From Geomonas sp. Red32 (GTDB lineage: Bacteria > Desulfobacterota > Desulfuromonadia > Geobacterales > Geobacteraceae): a stretch of DNA of 64,000 bases. The notes beneath the pieces were generated by a model that did not search any database, was not told the DNA's origin, and saw only the letters and a list, made by a program, of their open reading frames with translations. The position numbers were made by a program, and so were the translations under genes. Location: NCBI RefSeq assembly GCF_023652955.1, contig NZ_JAKLOY010000002.1, forward strand, positions 248,001 through 312,000, in the 5' to 3' direction. Each line of letters opens with the position of its first letter. Positions within the stretch are counted from its first letter, which is position 1. Of this stretch, positions 42,762-51,643 are shown piece by piece.

Positions 42762-43484
42762 ATGATCGATAAGAGGACAAAACGTATCCTTGCAGCCCTG
42801 CTCCTGATGTTGCCCGCCCTGACGATGTCCTCGACTGCGGCTTTCGCCAAGGCGGGCCTCTCCGAACTGGACGGGGCGTCCGCCACCGTACTGTTCACCC
42901 TCGTCCTGGCCGGGGCGATGGCCATTCCCTTCAGCGTCCATGGGTTATGGTTCTTCCCCTGGTACTTCGTGGGTCTGCAGATTCCCTTGATCGGCGGCGG
43001 GTTGTACGGGGTCTGGAAGCTGCTCAACCGAAAGGAAGCCCGCCTTCTTACCTATTTCATCGCCCTCCCCGTCGTCTACGCCGTTCTCACCCTGACCACC
43101 AACATGACCGCGGTCGCCTTCTTTCGCGCCGATCATTCCGGCTATTTCGCCATGGAAAAAACGCTGGTAGCCGTTTGCGACCGCCAGGGGGGCGAACGCC
43201 CGTCGGAGGCCGAGATCCGTCAAAAGCTCGGTGAACCGTACGAAGCCGACTCCTTCCGGGTCTCCAGTCCTGCCCTCCCCCAGGCGGTAGCCGATACCAT
43301 GCGGGAGGCCAAGATCGACGAGGCCTACATCCTGAGCTATTTCGAGAAATGCCGCGGCCGGAAGGGAACCGAACAGCGGACCTATTATCTCGTGCTCGAT
43401 CCCAACACCCGCCGCTACCTGACACGCGTGATCCTGATGGAGCCCACCCAGTGGCTCAACAAGTGGCCGTACCGCCGGGATTGA
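42762..43484 (+). CDS. Membrane protein of unknown function
   Basis: 240 residues. A signal-like N-terminal segment (LAALLLMLPALTMSSTAAFA), two to three more hydrophobic segments (about 40-75 and 95-120), then a soluble C-terminal half of about 110 residues with one conserved-looking Cys pair (VCDRQGG, EKCRG). Not recognised. The 275-base region upstream serves this gene and, divergently, E1-beta, and contains a GC-rich palindrome around 42515-42535. Confidence 0.65.
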   Translation: MIDKRTKRILAALLLMLPALTMSSTAAFAKAGLSELDGASATVLFTLVLAGAMAIPFSVHGLWFFPWYFVGLQIPLIGGGLYGVWKLLNRKEARLLTYFIALPVVYAVLTLTTNMTAVAFFRADHSGYFAMEKTLVAVCDRQGGERPSEAEIRQKLGEPYEADSFRVSSPALPQAVADTMREAKIDEAYILSYFEKCRGRKGTEQRTYYLVLDPNTRRYLTRVILMEPTQWLNKWPYRRD

Positions 43485-43531
43485 TACTCCAGAGGACGCA
43501 GTAAATCAGCCCCAAGCAGGAGGAATTCCAG

Positions 43532-44347
43532 ATGGAAAGCAAAATCGCCCGCGCGTTGAAACTTGGCAGCGAACCGGTAGCCCTGCTCTGGTCGGATGTC
43601 CGCCCGGAAGGAGCGGCCCAGTTCTCACCCGGCACCCGCTCGTGCGTGATGTTCATGGTAGCGACGGCGTCCAAGGGGAAAACGGCGGTGTTCGACCGGG
43701 AGACCTTCGGCTGCCCGGGAGGGGGTGTCGGTCTTGGGTTCGGAAACATCTACGAAAAGTTCCCCGGCGGGATTCCCGGCTTTTGCGGCTTCCTGTCCAA
43801 CGGAAACGAGAAGGATCCGGCCGGCAAGGCGATCGGCGAGGGAATGAGGGCAGGCGGCGCCCCGGAGGAGTTCGTCCACCACTTTCTGCACGGTGAGCGG
43901 TTCAAGAAATCGCCCGAGGCGGTGAAATGGTTCATCGAGGCCAATCCCATCCAGGACATCCCGGCAAAATACGTGATCATGAAGCCTCTTTCGGAAGTCG
44001 ATCCCGAAAAGGAGGAGCCGATATCGGTGACCTTCCTCGTCAATCCGGACCAGCTCTCGGCCTTGGTCATCCTCGGCAATTACGACCGCCCCGGCCTCGA
44101 GAACGTCGCCGTGCCGTATGCGGCGGCCTGCCAAGTGGTCGGCATCGTCTCCTACCGGGAGGCCCACTCGCAAAATCCCCGCTGCCTCATCGGACTCACC
44201 GACCTTTCCGCCCGCAAGTATCTCAAGGGACAGGGGATGGCCGACAAGCTCACCTTCACCATCCCGTACCGCCGCCTGTGCGAGATGGAGGAGAACGTTG
44301 CCGGGAGTTTCCTCGAAGAAAGAACCTGGGCGGAAGTGATCGCCTGA
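43532..44347 (+). CDS. DUF169 domain protein
   Basis: 271 residues; DUF169 proteins are widespread in anaerobes and of unknown function. Seen here: EPVALLWSDV near the start, CVMFMVATASKGKTAVFDRE, FGCPGGGVGLGFG and a second half with PDQLSALVILGNYDRP. Conserved Cys in the FGCPGG segment suggests metal or cluster binding, which is an inference. AGGAGGA precedes the ATG; 47 bases after the preceding membrane-protein gene. Confidence 0.82.
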   Translation: MESKIARALKLGSEPVALLWSDVRPEGAAQFSPGTRSCVMFMVATASKGKTAVFDRETFGCPGGGVGLGFGNIYEKFPGGIPGFCGFLSNGNEKDPAGKAIGEGMRAGGAPEEFVHHFLHGERFKKSPEAVKWFIEANPIQDIPAKYVIMKPLSEVDPEKEEPISVTFLVNPDQLSALVILGNYDRPGLENVAVPYAAACQVVGIVSYREAHSQNPRCLIGLTDLSARKYLKGQGMADKLTFTIPYRRLCEMEENVAGSFLEERTWAEVIA

Positions 44348-44353
44348 CCCACC

Positions 44354-44385
44354 GGCCCCTGCTCCTCCCTTTGGGAGCGGGGGCC
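44354..44385 (+). terminator. Terminator hairpin after the DUF169 gene
   Basis: GGCCCCTGCTCC pairs with GGAGCGGGGGCC (one T-G pair) around an 8-base loop, seven bases past the stop. No marked T run. Confidence 0.6.
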
Positions 44386-44599
44386 TGCCTCACCTGCACC
44401 AATCGCCGCCAGATCCTCACCTTCAACACACCTTACCAGCCCCCGCTCCAACTCAGAACAGCATGTTTCACCGCACCCTCTTCGCCTACCATCCACTACT
44501 CCATACCTCGCTTTGCAGCGGCTCTTCCTAGGCCCCCTTGAGCCCCTCGATATCGAGCTTCTTCAAAGAAGACCCCGGTGCGCCAACAGGACACAAAAA
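44386..44599. other. Intergenic stretch with no recognised feature
   Basis: About 210 bases between two terminators of convergent genes. C-rich, no open frame with a ribosome binding site, no RNA gene recognised. Confidence 0.5.
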
Positions 44600-44634
44600 A
44601 AAGCCGCCTCATCCGGTTAAGGATGGGCGGCTTT
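44600..44634 (-). terminator. Intrinsic terminator of the TMTC-like gene
   Basis: AAAGCCGCC-T-CATCC / GGATG-GGCGGCTTT with a GGTTAA loop; on the minus strand the stem is followed by a run of eight T. Confidence 0.85.
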
Positions 44635-44714
44635 GAGATTCCACAGGAAACACGTTCTCTTTAGCGCTTCCCATCCAGAGAAGGGGCAAGATCACGAGGG
44701 GGTTATGGCAGTAT

Positions 44715-46271
44715 CTACCGGGGAGTCATCTGTCCCTTAATAGCCAGACAACGTTCCAGCGAGGCACGGGCATTGGCCGAGCGTTCGGAGTCGGGTTTCA
44801 ATTGGAGCGCAATGACGAGATGCTGTATGGCCTGATTCACATCGCCGGTGATCATCGAGATCATCCCGATCTTGTAATGAGCGACCTCGTTGCGGGGATC
44901 GATCCTCACCGCCTCCAGGTAGTGGGGGAGAGCCTCGGTGTAGTTCCCCTCCTGGAAAAGCCAGTTGCCGAAAAGGATGTGGGCGTAGTAGTTATCGCCG
45001 GTGACCTTGATGGTGTGGGTAAGGAGCGACCGGCTGTTCTGCCAGTAACCGAGCTGGTTCCAGGTCAGGGCGGCGAAGGCGATCAGGACCGCTACCGCCA
45101 CCGGGGCGAGGATCCTTCCCTGGCGAAGCGAAGAAGGAAGGAGCTCCGGGATCCCCCAGACCGCGATGATGGCGAGCCCCACCATGGGAATGTACATGTA
45201 ACGGTCAGCCATCGACTGGTGCCCGACCTGGACCAGGCCGATCACCGGCAGCAGGGTGATGACGAACCAGAACCAGCCGACTGCCAGGTACGGGCGGCGT
45301 CTCGCGTTGAGCACGGCAACGACGGAGACCGCTAACAAAACGACGAGGCTGCCCACCGCGGGGAGGTAGGATTCGACAGGGGGGAACGGATAGTACACGG
45401 CGAGGTTCACCGGCCAGAGCGTCTTCCCGATGTAGGCGAGGTACGAGACCAGGGCGTTGTACACCCGGAGGGATATCGGCAGAACGGAAAGGTCGGCGAC
45501 CGCGCCCCCCTGCCGCTGGGCGTAGATGGCAAGGCCGCAGAAAAAGGCGGTAATGCCGACCAAGGGGAGCTTCTCGATCAGCAGCGGCCACAACACCCGC
45601 CCCTCCCGGTCGGCCACCGGTGCGCCCCCCTCCACTAGCGGAGCTGGTCCGCCAGCGGGGGCGAAGCGCCCGAGCGGCCAGTAGTCGAGGAGCAAAAGGA
45701 CCATGGGAAGCGATACCAGCATCGGCTTGGACACCAGCCCGATGACGAAGACGGCAAGGAGGGCGGCGTAACGTCCGGCGCTGCGCTTTCTGACGTACCC
45801 TGCGTAGATGAGGAGGGCGGCCATCCAGAAAAAGGTGCTCAGCACATCCTTGCGTTCGGCAACCCAGGCCACCGACTCGACGTGCAGCGGGTGGAAGGCG
45901 AAGATGGCGGCGACCAGCGCGCTCGGCCAGAGGGCACCGGTGACGGCGGAGAGGAAAAGGAAGAGAAGCCCCACGTCAAGGGCGTGCCAGAAGACGTTCA
46001 CCAAGTGATGGCCAGCCGGGTTGAGACCGAACAACTGGACATCGAGGATGTGGGAAAGCCAGGTGACCGGATGCCAGTTGCCGCTGGTTTCGGTGGAGCC
46101 GAGCGAGAAGGCCCACTTCACGGAATCTGCCGTGAGCCCGCCGGCGATGGAAGGGTTCTTGCTGACATAGAGCTGGTCGTCAAGGATGATGAAATCGTGC
46201 CGGCCGCACTGAAAATAGAGAAGGAGAGTCGCGGCAACCAGAACAAGGAAGATAGAAAATCTCTTCGACAT
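44715..46271 (-). CDS. TMTC-like polytopic glycosyltransferase with C-terminal TPRs
   Basis: 518 residues from ATG 46271. About ten to eleven membrane helices with an acidic loop near the N-terminus (FIILDDQLYV), GNWHPVTWLSHILDVQLFGL and FHPLHVESVAWVAERKDVLS, as in the TMTC/O-mannosyltransferase-like family of GT-C enzymes; the last about 90 residues are TPR (EALPHYLEAVRIDPRNEVAHYK). Probably transfers a lipid-linked sugar on the outer face of the inner membrane. An ATG 41 codons upstream is in frame but has no ribosome binding site. Confidence 0.8.
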   Translation of the reverse strand: MSKRFSIFLVLVAATLLLYFQCGRHDFIILDDQLYVSKNPSIAGGLTADSVKWAFSLGSTETSGNWHPVTWLSHILDVQLFGLNPAGHHLVNVFWHALDVGLLFLFLSAVTGALWPSALVAAIFAFHPLHVESVAWVAERKDVLSTFFWMAALLIYAGYVRKRSAGRYAALLAVFVIGLVSKPMLVSLPMVLLLLDYWPLGRFAPAGGPAPLVEGGAPVADREGRVLWPLLIEKLPLVGITAFFCGLAIYAQRQGGAVADLSVLPISLRVYNALVSYLAYIGKTLWPVNLAVYYPFPPVESYLPAVGSLVVLLAVSVVAVLNARRRPYLAVGWFWFVITLLPVIGLVQVGHQSMADRYMYIPMVGLAIIAVWGIPELLPSSLRQGRILAPVAVAVLIAFAALTWNQLGYWQNSRSLLTHTIKVTGDNYYAHILFGNWLFQEGNYTEALPHYLEAVRIDPRNEVAHYKIGMISMITGDVNQAIQHLVIALQLKPDSERSANARASLERCLAIKGQMTPR

Positions 46272-46477
46272 AACAGCTCCCGGGAAGGGACATTTAAAAG
46301 GCGAGGCATCATACCACCGGGTCAAGGAGGGGGCAAGTTCAGAGTGGAGAGGTTGGACTCGAAAGCAGCCACAGCCGGCCTCATACCCAAACATATCCTG
46401 GAAACCACCGGCCCCATGTGGTATAGGAGTTTGACCCGACGCCCACCCGTCGGCCTCTCTAGATCCGGAGTTTCCCC

Positions 46478-47020
46478 TTGCCGCAAGACATTTCCCCTGA
46501 CATCACCCGCGATTCCGACTTCGTCTACCGTCCCATCGGCGTCGTGCGATCTCCCTATTCCCGCCGCATCGATGCCCCGCATCAAAGCACCGTCGTGGAG
46601 GGGACCGAGACCGGGGAAGTTGCGATAGCCACCTTGGAGCTCGGCCCGCACCTCGACGAAAAGGTGCTCCAGGACCTCGACGGTTTCGACCGGGTGTGGC
46701 TCATCTTCGCCTTTCACCTGAGCGAGGGGTGGAAAAGTACCGTGAAGCCACCACGCGGGGGACCGAAACGGGGCGTTTTCGCCACCCGTTCGCCCCACCG
46801 TCCCAACTCGATCGGGCTTTCCGCGGTGGAACTGGTGAAGATCGAGGGAAGGACGCTCCACCTCCGTGGCGTCGACCTCCTGGATGGCACGCCCGTCCTC
46901 GACATCAAGCCGTACGTCCCCTACGCCGATGCCTTTCCGGGCTCCAAGGCCGGATGGATCGACGAGATGGATGCCCAAAAGGGGCGCTACTCCGCCCCGG
47001 GGCCGCGCAAGCCCCGCTAG
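46478..47020 (+). CDS. trmO: TrmO, tRNA t6A37 N6-methyltransferase (TsaA family)
   Basis: 180 residues. SAM-dependent methylation of t6A37 in ACY-decoding tRNAs. The beta-barrel family motifs are FVYRPIGVVRSPYS at the start, DGFDRVWLIFAFH and KRGVFATRSPHRPNSIGLSA, then LDIKPYVPYAD. The start is a TTG at 46478 with GGAG seven bases before it; no ATG gives a full N-terminus. Stands alone. Confidence 0.88.
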   Translation: MPQDISPDITRDSDFVYRPIGVVRSPYSRRIDAPHQSTVVEGTETGEVAIATLELGPHLDEKVLQDLDGFDRVWLIFAFHLSEGWKSTVKPPRGGPKRGVFATRSPHRPNSIGLSAVELVKIEGRTLHLRGVDLLDGTPVLDIKPYVPYADAFPGSKAGWIDEMDAQKGRYSAPGPRKPR

Positions 47021-47022
47021 GC

Positions 47023-47085
47023 CAGGCAAGTCCACGCAAGTCCATACAGGTCCACGCAATCCCCGCAACCCACGCTAGCCCATGC
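47023..47085. repeat. Degenerate 10-11 base tandem repeat after trmO
   Basis: AGGCAAGTCCACGCAAGTCC followed by ATACAGGTCCACGCAATCC, about five imperfect copies of a CAAGTCCACG unit directly after the trmO stop. Confidence 0.55.
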
Positions 47086-47129
47086 AGGCAGACCCGCTAC
47101 AGTCAGCCGCCGGCCCGCTGGCAACAAAA

Positions 47130-47165
47130 AAACGCCGCCCAACCATTCCTGGTTCGGCGGCGTTT
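47130..47165. terminator. Terminator between trmO and the convergent lipoprotein gene
   Basis: AAACGCCGCC-C-AACCA-TTCC-TGGTT-C-GGCGGCGTTT; A run on the left and T-rich tract on the right make it usable from both strands, and it best fits the end of the minus-strand gene. Confidence 0.8.
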
Positions 47166-47197
47166 GCTTTTGGTCTAAAGCGCGGGTAAGGCCGAAG

Positions 47198-48145
47198 CTA
47201 CTGGACAGCCACCCAGTTTCCGGTCCCGTTGGCATCGACGGACACGGTGTAGCCGCTGTTGTTGAAGGTCATCCTGGCCCTGGAGCCGTTGGCGCCGGTG
47301 AAGAGCACCACACCGGAGTTCGGTTCGCTGGAGAGGGAGCCGACGGTAAGGGGCGTCGGGGTGGTGATATCGACGTACCCGTACTGCGGATCGTAGTACT
47401 GGCCGCTGATGGTCATGCTGGTGGAGGTGAGGGTAAAGGTCCAGTCGCGCAGCCAGTAGGTGGCCCCACCGCTAGTCACGGTGCAGGAGATGGTCATGGT
47501 TTCGCTGTTCCCCTGGATGGAGAACCCGATGCTGCCATAGAGCGAGGAAGTGGCGTTATTCAACGAGGCGCTCAGCGGGTTGAAGGACATGGTGAGCGAA
47601 TTGAAGGAACTAGTGTTCAAGTTGAAGACGCCGCTGATTCCCACCGAGCCTGAAATCGAGGCGGTGCCGGCCAGCTCGCAGTAGTTGCTGAAGGTAATGG
47701 AACCGGAGAATTCGCCGGTGGTCTGGTTGAGGTTGAGGGAAAAAGCGGCGCTACCGCTGTAGCCGCCGTAGATGGTCTGGCTGGCGGAGGAGTTCACCCC
47801 GGCGAGGGCATTTCCAGCATTCCCGGCCTGCAGAGCCTTGGCAACCCCTTCTTTGACGGTGGCGCCGATCCCGGCAACGACCGGGGAAGCGGGAGCCGAG
47901 CCCGCACTCTGAACCGCGGCGATGTTCGCGGTCATGGCCATGCTGGTATTGTTATAGGCAGATGAAGAAAGAGAGGCAGCATTCGACGGAGTTACTACAG
48001 CCTTGGTTTGTACACCGGTATAAGAACTGACTCCGCCACTACCGGTACCACCACCGCCACCACAGGCGGCAAAAAGTCCAGTCACAGCAAATATGCTGAT
48101 CATTTTTAAGCACGTCACATACTTACTCGCCTTTTTCACAAACAT
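47198..48145 (-). CDS. Putative lipoprotein, Ser/Thr/Gly-rich, unknown function
   Basis: 315 residues. Start at ATG 48145 after GGGAGGG; the longer upstream frame is not supported. Lipobox FAAC followed by GGGGG at about residues 21-30. The rest is beta-rich with repeated short strands (for example GYSGSAAFSLNLNQTTGEFS, GSITFSNYCEL), Ser and Thr rich and low in charge, as in surface-exposed beta-solenoid or beta-sandwich proteins. No family recognised. Stands alone. Confidence 0.65.
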   Translation of the reverse strand: MFVKKASKYVTCLKMISIFAVTGLFAACGGGGGTGSGGVSSYTGVQTKAVVTPSNAASLSSSAYNNTSMAMTANIAAVQSAGSAPASPVVAGIGATVKEGVAKALQAGNAGNALAGVNSSASQTIYGGYSGSAAFSLNLNQTTGEFSGSITFSNYCELAGTASISGSVGISGVFNLNTSSFNSLTMSFNPLSASLNNATSSLYGSIGFSIQGNSETMTISCTVTSGGATYWLRDWTFTLTSTSMTISGQYYDPQYGYVDITTPTPLTVGSLSSEPNSGVVLFTGANGSRARMTFNNSGYTVSVDANGTGNWVAVQ

Positions 48146-48254
48146 TCTTTCCCTCCCGATGTAGTTTGGCTTTACGGCCGAAATTGAACGAAATAGATAT
48201 AGAGCCAAAGCGTATACAAGTCAATGTCAATCAACCCTCGGATTGGAAATAAAT

Positions 48255-48287
48255 AAGGGAGGGCCCCATGCAGCAGGGCCCTCCCTT
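48255..48287 (-). terminator. Terminator after the E1-alpha gene
   Basis: AAGGGAGGGCCC (48255-48266) and GGGCCCTCCCTT (48276-48287) form a perfect 12-bp stem with a 9-base loop, about 30 bases past the E1-alpha stop. Confidence 0.75.
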
Positions 48288-48315
48288 TGCCAATGTCGTC
48301 CTGGTTCTTGGCGGA

Positions 48316-49293
48316 TCAGACGTAGATGTCTTCCCAGACCTGGTTATCCTCCGGCCAGGGAGATTGGGAGGCGAAGCTTACCGCCTCTTCGACCTTGGCG
48401 CCGCAGCGCTGGTGGATCTCGTCGAGGTGCTCCTGCGTCGCTATCCCCTCCTCGACCAGCCTCCGCCCGAGATTGGGGATCGGGTCGCGGCTCTTCCAGA
48501 CCTCCTGCTCGGATGAGGAGCGGTACCTCGCCGGATCGGCCATGGAGTGGCCACGGAAGCGGTAGGTAACCGCCTCGATGAAGTACGGCCGCTGCCGCTC
48601 CCGCACCCAGGCGGCCGCTCGTTTGGTCGCCTCGTACATCGCGATCACGTCCATGCCGTCCACCTTCTCGCTCGGGATGTCGTACCCGCAGGTGCGCCGG
48701 TGCAGGGCCGCCTGCGCGGAGGCGCGGTGGACCTCGGTGCCGATGCCGTAGAAGTTGTTCTCGCAGACGAAGAGCAGCGGGAGGTCCCAAAGCCTCGCCC
48801 AGTTGAGGGATTCGTGGAAGGTCCCCTGGTTCATGGAGCCGTCGCCGAAGAAGCAGGCGGTGATGCTGTCCTCGTTCTTCAGGTGCGAGGCCCAGGCGAG
48901 CCCCACCGCGATGGGGAATTGCCCCCCGACGATCGCATAGCCCCCCATGAACCGTTTCTCGGGGGAGAAGAGGTGCATCGATCCCCCCTTCCCTTTGCAG
49001 ATCCCAGTGGCGCGCCCGAAGAGCTCGGCCATGATCTTCTTGGCCTCCACCCCGCGCACGAGCGCCTGGGCGTGGTCCCGGTAGGCGGAAAGGATGTAGT
49101 CGTTGGTTTCCAGACCGGCGGTACACCCCACGGCCACCGCCTCCTGTCCGCTGTAGAGGTGGAGAAAGCCGGTGATCTCCCCCTTGGCGTACTGTTCGGC
49201 GCAGCTCTCCTCGAACTCACGGCAGAGTACCATCTGCTCGTAAAAGCCGACCAGTTCCTTTTCCGGCAGCACGTCTCTCAGACTACCTTCCAT
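48316..49293 (-). CDS. pdhA: Pyruvate dehydrogenase E1 alpha subunit
   Basis: 325 residues. Thiamine-diphosphate motif GDGSMNQGTFHESLNWARLW ... ENNFYGIGT, with GKGGSMHLF and YRFRGHSMADP containing the phosphorylation-loop region. Works with E1-beta at 41501-42487. The ATG overlaps the aconitase stop by 11 bases and has AAGGAGGAG before it, so the citrate-cycle enzyme and this subunit share an operon while E1-beta and E2 lie elsewhere. Confidence 0.92.
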   Translation of the reverse strand: MEGSLRDVLPEKELVGFYEQMVLCREFEESCAEQYAKGEITGFLHLYSGQEAVAVGCTAGLETNDYILSAYRDHAQALVRGVEAKKIMAELFGRATGICKGKGGSMHLFSPEKRFMGGYAIVGGQFPIAVGLAWASHLKNEDSITACFFGDGSMNQGTFHESLNWARLWDLPLLFVCENNFYGIGTEVHRASAQAALHRRTCGYDIPSEKVDGMDVIAMYEATKRAAAWVRERQRPYFIEAVTYRFRGHSMADPARYRSSSEQEVWKSRDPIPNLGRRLVEEGIATQEHLDEIHQRCGAKVEEAVSFASQSPWPEDNQVWEDIYV

Positions 49294-51226
49294 GGCTCTC
49301 CTCCTTGACCACGTTCAACAGACCTCCCGCCAGCAGCTCCCGCCGCTCCCGGTCCGAGGCGTCCAGTAAGGTCACGATCTCCCTGCCGTTGACCTCCACA
49401 GGGATCTCGGTGGCCCCGCTTTCCACGAGTTCCCTCAGGCGGGCGAATTTCAGCCGGTCCCCTTGGTTAAGCGAATCATAGTCGGCCGGATCCTTGAAGG
49501 TCAGGGGGAGGATGCCGTAATTGATGAGGTTGGAACGGTGGATCCGCGCGAACCCCTTGGCGATCTTGACCCTGATCCCGAGGAAGCGGGGCGCGAGAGC
49601 GGCATGCTCGCGCGAGGAGCCTTGGCCGTAGTTGACGCCCCCCACCACCGCGCCGTTTCCCTTGGCCTTGGCCCGCTCGGAGAACTCCGGGTCGGCCTGC
49701 TCGAAGACGAACTTGCTGATCGCCGGGATGTTGCTCCTGAACGGGAGCACCTTGTTGCCGGCCGGCATGATGGTGTCGGTGGAGATATTGTCGCCGACCT
49801 TGATGATGACCTCCACCTCCAGCTCATCGGGGAGGGCGTCGAACTCGGGAAGCGGCACGATGTTCGGACCGGTGACGATCTCGACCCTTGAGCCGTCCTC
49901 CGGAGGCGCCAGGATCCCCGCCGAGTCGTCCACCAGGTAGCGGTCGGGATTCTGGACGGCCGGCCACGGCATCAGCTCCCCGAGTTTGCGGGGATCGGTC
50001 GCTACCCCGAAGAGACCGGCCGCGGCGGCGGTTTCCGGCGAGCAGAGGTAGACACGGTCGTCCTTGGTCCCGCTTCGTCCCGGGAAGTTGCGGGGGAAGG
50101 TGCGGAAGGAGACCTGGTTGGTCCCCGGCGCCTGCCCCATCCCGATGCAGCCGAGGCAGCCGGGCTGGTGGATCTGGGCCCCGGCCAGCAGGAGCATGAT
50201 GAAGCCCCCGTTGGCGACCACGTTCTCCAGCACCTGCCGGCTTCCAGGGTTGATGTGGAAGGAGAGGCTGGGAGCCACCTTCCTGCCGTCGAGGATCTTG
50301 CAGACGGTCATCAGGTCGCGGAAGGAAGAGTTCACCGAGCTCCCGACGATCACCTGGTCGACCTTGAGCCCCTCGATGTCGGCCACCCGCACCACGTTGT
50401 CCGGCGAGGTCGGGCAGGCGATCAAAGGCTCCACCTGGGAGAGATCGATCTCGTCGTATTCGTCGTAAGTGGCGTCGGGATCCGCCGAAAGTTCCCGCCA
50501 GACCTCTCCCCTCCCCTGCGCCTCCAGGAACTCGCGGGTGCGATGGTCGCTGGGGAAGACGGTGGTGGTGGCGCCGAGCTCCGCCCCCATGTTGCCGATG
50601 GTGGCGCGGTCGGTGGCCGAAAGGGTGGCGACGCCGGGGCCGTAGTATTCGATGATCTTCCCGACCCCGCCCTTGACGCTGTGGCGGCGGAGCATCTCGA
50701 GGATGACGTCCTTGCCGGAGACCCACGGCTGCAGCTCCCCGGTCAGCTTGATCCCCCAGATCTTCGGGCAGGTCAGGTGGAAGGGGCGGCCCGCCATGGC
50801 CAGCGCGGCATCGAGGCCACCGACCCCGATGGCCAGCATGCCGAGGCCGGCGGCGGTCGGCGTATGCGAGTCGGCGCCGAGCATGGTCGTCCCCGGGACG
50901 CCGAAGCGCTCCAGGTGCACCTGGTGGGAGACGCCGTTGCCGGGCTTGGAGAGGTAGACGCCGAGGCGCTGGGCGGCCGAGGTGAGAAAGGCATGGTCGT
51001 CGGCGTTCTTGTTGTCGGTCTGCAAAAGGTTGTGGTCGATGTACTGGGCGGCCAGACTGACCTTGATCCGATCGATGCCGGTCGCCAGAAACTCCAGCAT
51101 GGCCATGGTCCCGGTGGCATCCTGAAGCAGGGTCTGGTCCACCTTGATGGCGATCTCTTTGCCGGGGACCAGCTCACCCTCGACGAGGTGCGCCTGCAGT
51201 ATCTTGTTGGCTAGATTCTGTCCCAT
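49283..51226 (-). CDS. Aconitate hydratase (Aquifex/deltaproteobacterial type)
   Basis: 647 residues, shorter than E. coli AcnA (about 890), matching the compact single-chain group. Isomerises citrate to isocitrate with a 4Fe-4S cluster: cluster Cys in LIACPTSPDN and QPGCLGCIGMG, substrate-site GADSHTPTAAGLGML, and the swivel domain with GVNYGQGSSREHAALAPR and ARIHRSNLINYGILPL. Cytosolic, TCA cycle. It overlaps pdhA at its 3' end. Confidence 0.92.
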   Translation of the reverse strand: MGQNLANKILQAHLVEGELVPGKEIAIKVDQTLLQDATGTMAMLEFLATGIDRIKVSLAAQYIDHNLLQTDNKNADDHAFLTSAAQRLGVYLSKPGNGVSHQVHLERFGVPGTTMLGADSHTPTAAGLGMLAIGVGGLDAALAMAGRPFHLTCPKIWGIKLTGELQPWVSGKDVILEMLRRHSVKGGVGKIIEYYGPGVATLSATDRATIGNMGAELGATTTVFPSDHRTREFLEAQGRGEVWRELSADPDATYDEYDEIDLSQVEPLIACPTSPDNVVRVADIEGLKVDQVIVGSSVNSSFRDLMTVCKILDGRKVAPSLSFHINPGSRQVLENVVANGGFIMLLLAGAQIHQPGCLGCIGMGQAPGTNQVSFRTFPRNFPGRSGTKDDRVYLCSPETAAAAGLFGVATDPRKLGELMPWPAVQNPDRYLVDDSAGILAPPEDGSRVEIVTGPNIVPLPEFDALPDELEVEVIIKVGDNISTDTIMPAGNKVLPFRSNIPAISKFVFEQADPEFSERAKAKGNGAVVGGVNYGQGSSREHAALAPRFLGIRVKIAKGFARIHRSNLINYGILPLTFKDPADYDSLNQGDRLKFARLRELVESGATEIPVEVNGREIVTLLDASDRERRELLAGGLLNVVKEESHGR

Positions 51227-51251
51227 GACGGATCTCCTTGGCGCCTGTGCA

Positions 51252-51292
51252 ATTAAAAAAACCGGAAGGCCCCGTGGGGCCCGGTCCGGCTT
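51252..51292 (-). terminator. Intrinsic terminator after the DUF488 gene
   Basis: On the minus strand GCCGGACCGGGCCCC-AC-GGGGCC-TTCCGG is followed by seven T. It ends the SRPBCC-DUF302 / DUF488 operon just before the aconitase gene. Confidence 0.75.
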
Positions 51293-51639
51293 TACAGTAG
51301 TTCCTCGATCAGCTCCCTGAGCACCACCGCGTTATTGTGGTCGGGGTCGCGGGCCGCGAAGAGGAGGGTGACCCTTCCCCGCCGGGCCATCCCCGCCACC
51401 TCCTCGATGGCTGGCCGCACCGGCCGAAGCTCCTCCCGGTAACGTTCCCGGAATTCGTCCCACCGGGCCGGGTCGTGACCGAACCAGTGGCGGAGCTCGT
51501 TACTGGGGGCGAGGTCCTTCAGCCAGTGGTCGACCGCCGCGCGCTCCTTGCTGAGGCCGCGGGGCCAGAGCCGGTCCACCAGGAGACGGACCCCGTCCTC
51601 GGGTGCCGGTGCCTCGTATGCCCGCTTTATCTTTACCAT
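51292..51639 (-). CDS. DUF488 family protein
   Basis: 115 residues, usual DUF488 size. MVKIKRAYEAPAPEDGVRLL, VDRLWPRGLSKERAAVDHWL and the C-terminal GRVTLLFAARDPDHNNAVVL are characteristic of this family, whose biochemical role is unknown (it has been linked to stress). Start at 51639; the stop of the preceding DUF302 fusion lies 4 bases upstream, so the two are one transcription unit. Confidence 0.82.
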   Translation of the reverse strand: MVKIKRAYEAPAPEDGVRLLVDRLWPRGLSKERAAVDHWLKDLAPSNELRHWFGHDPARWDEFRERYREELRPVRPAIEEVAGMARRGRVTLLFAARDPDHNNAVVLRELIEELL

Positions 51640-51643
51640 ATCC

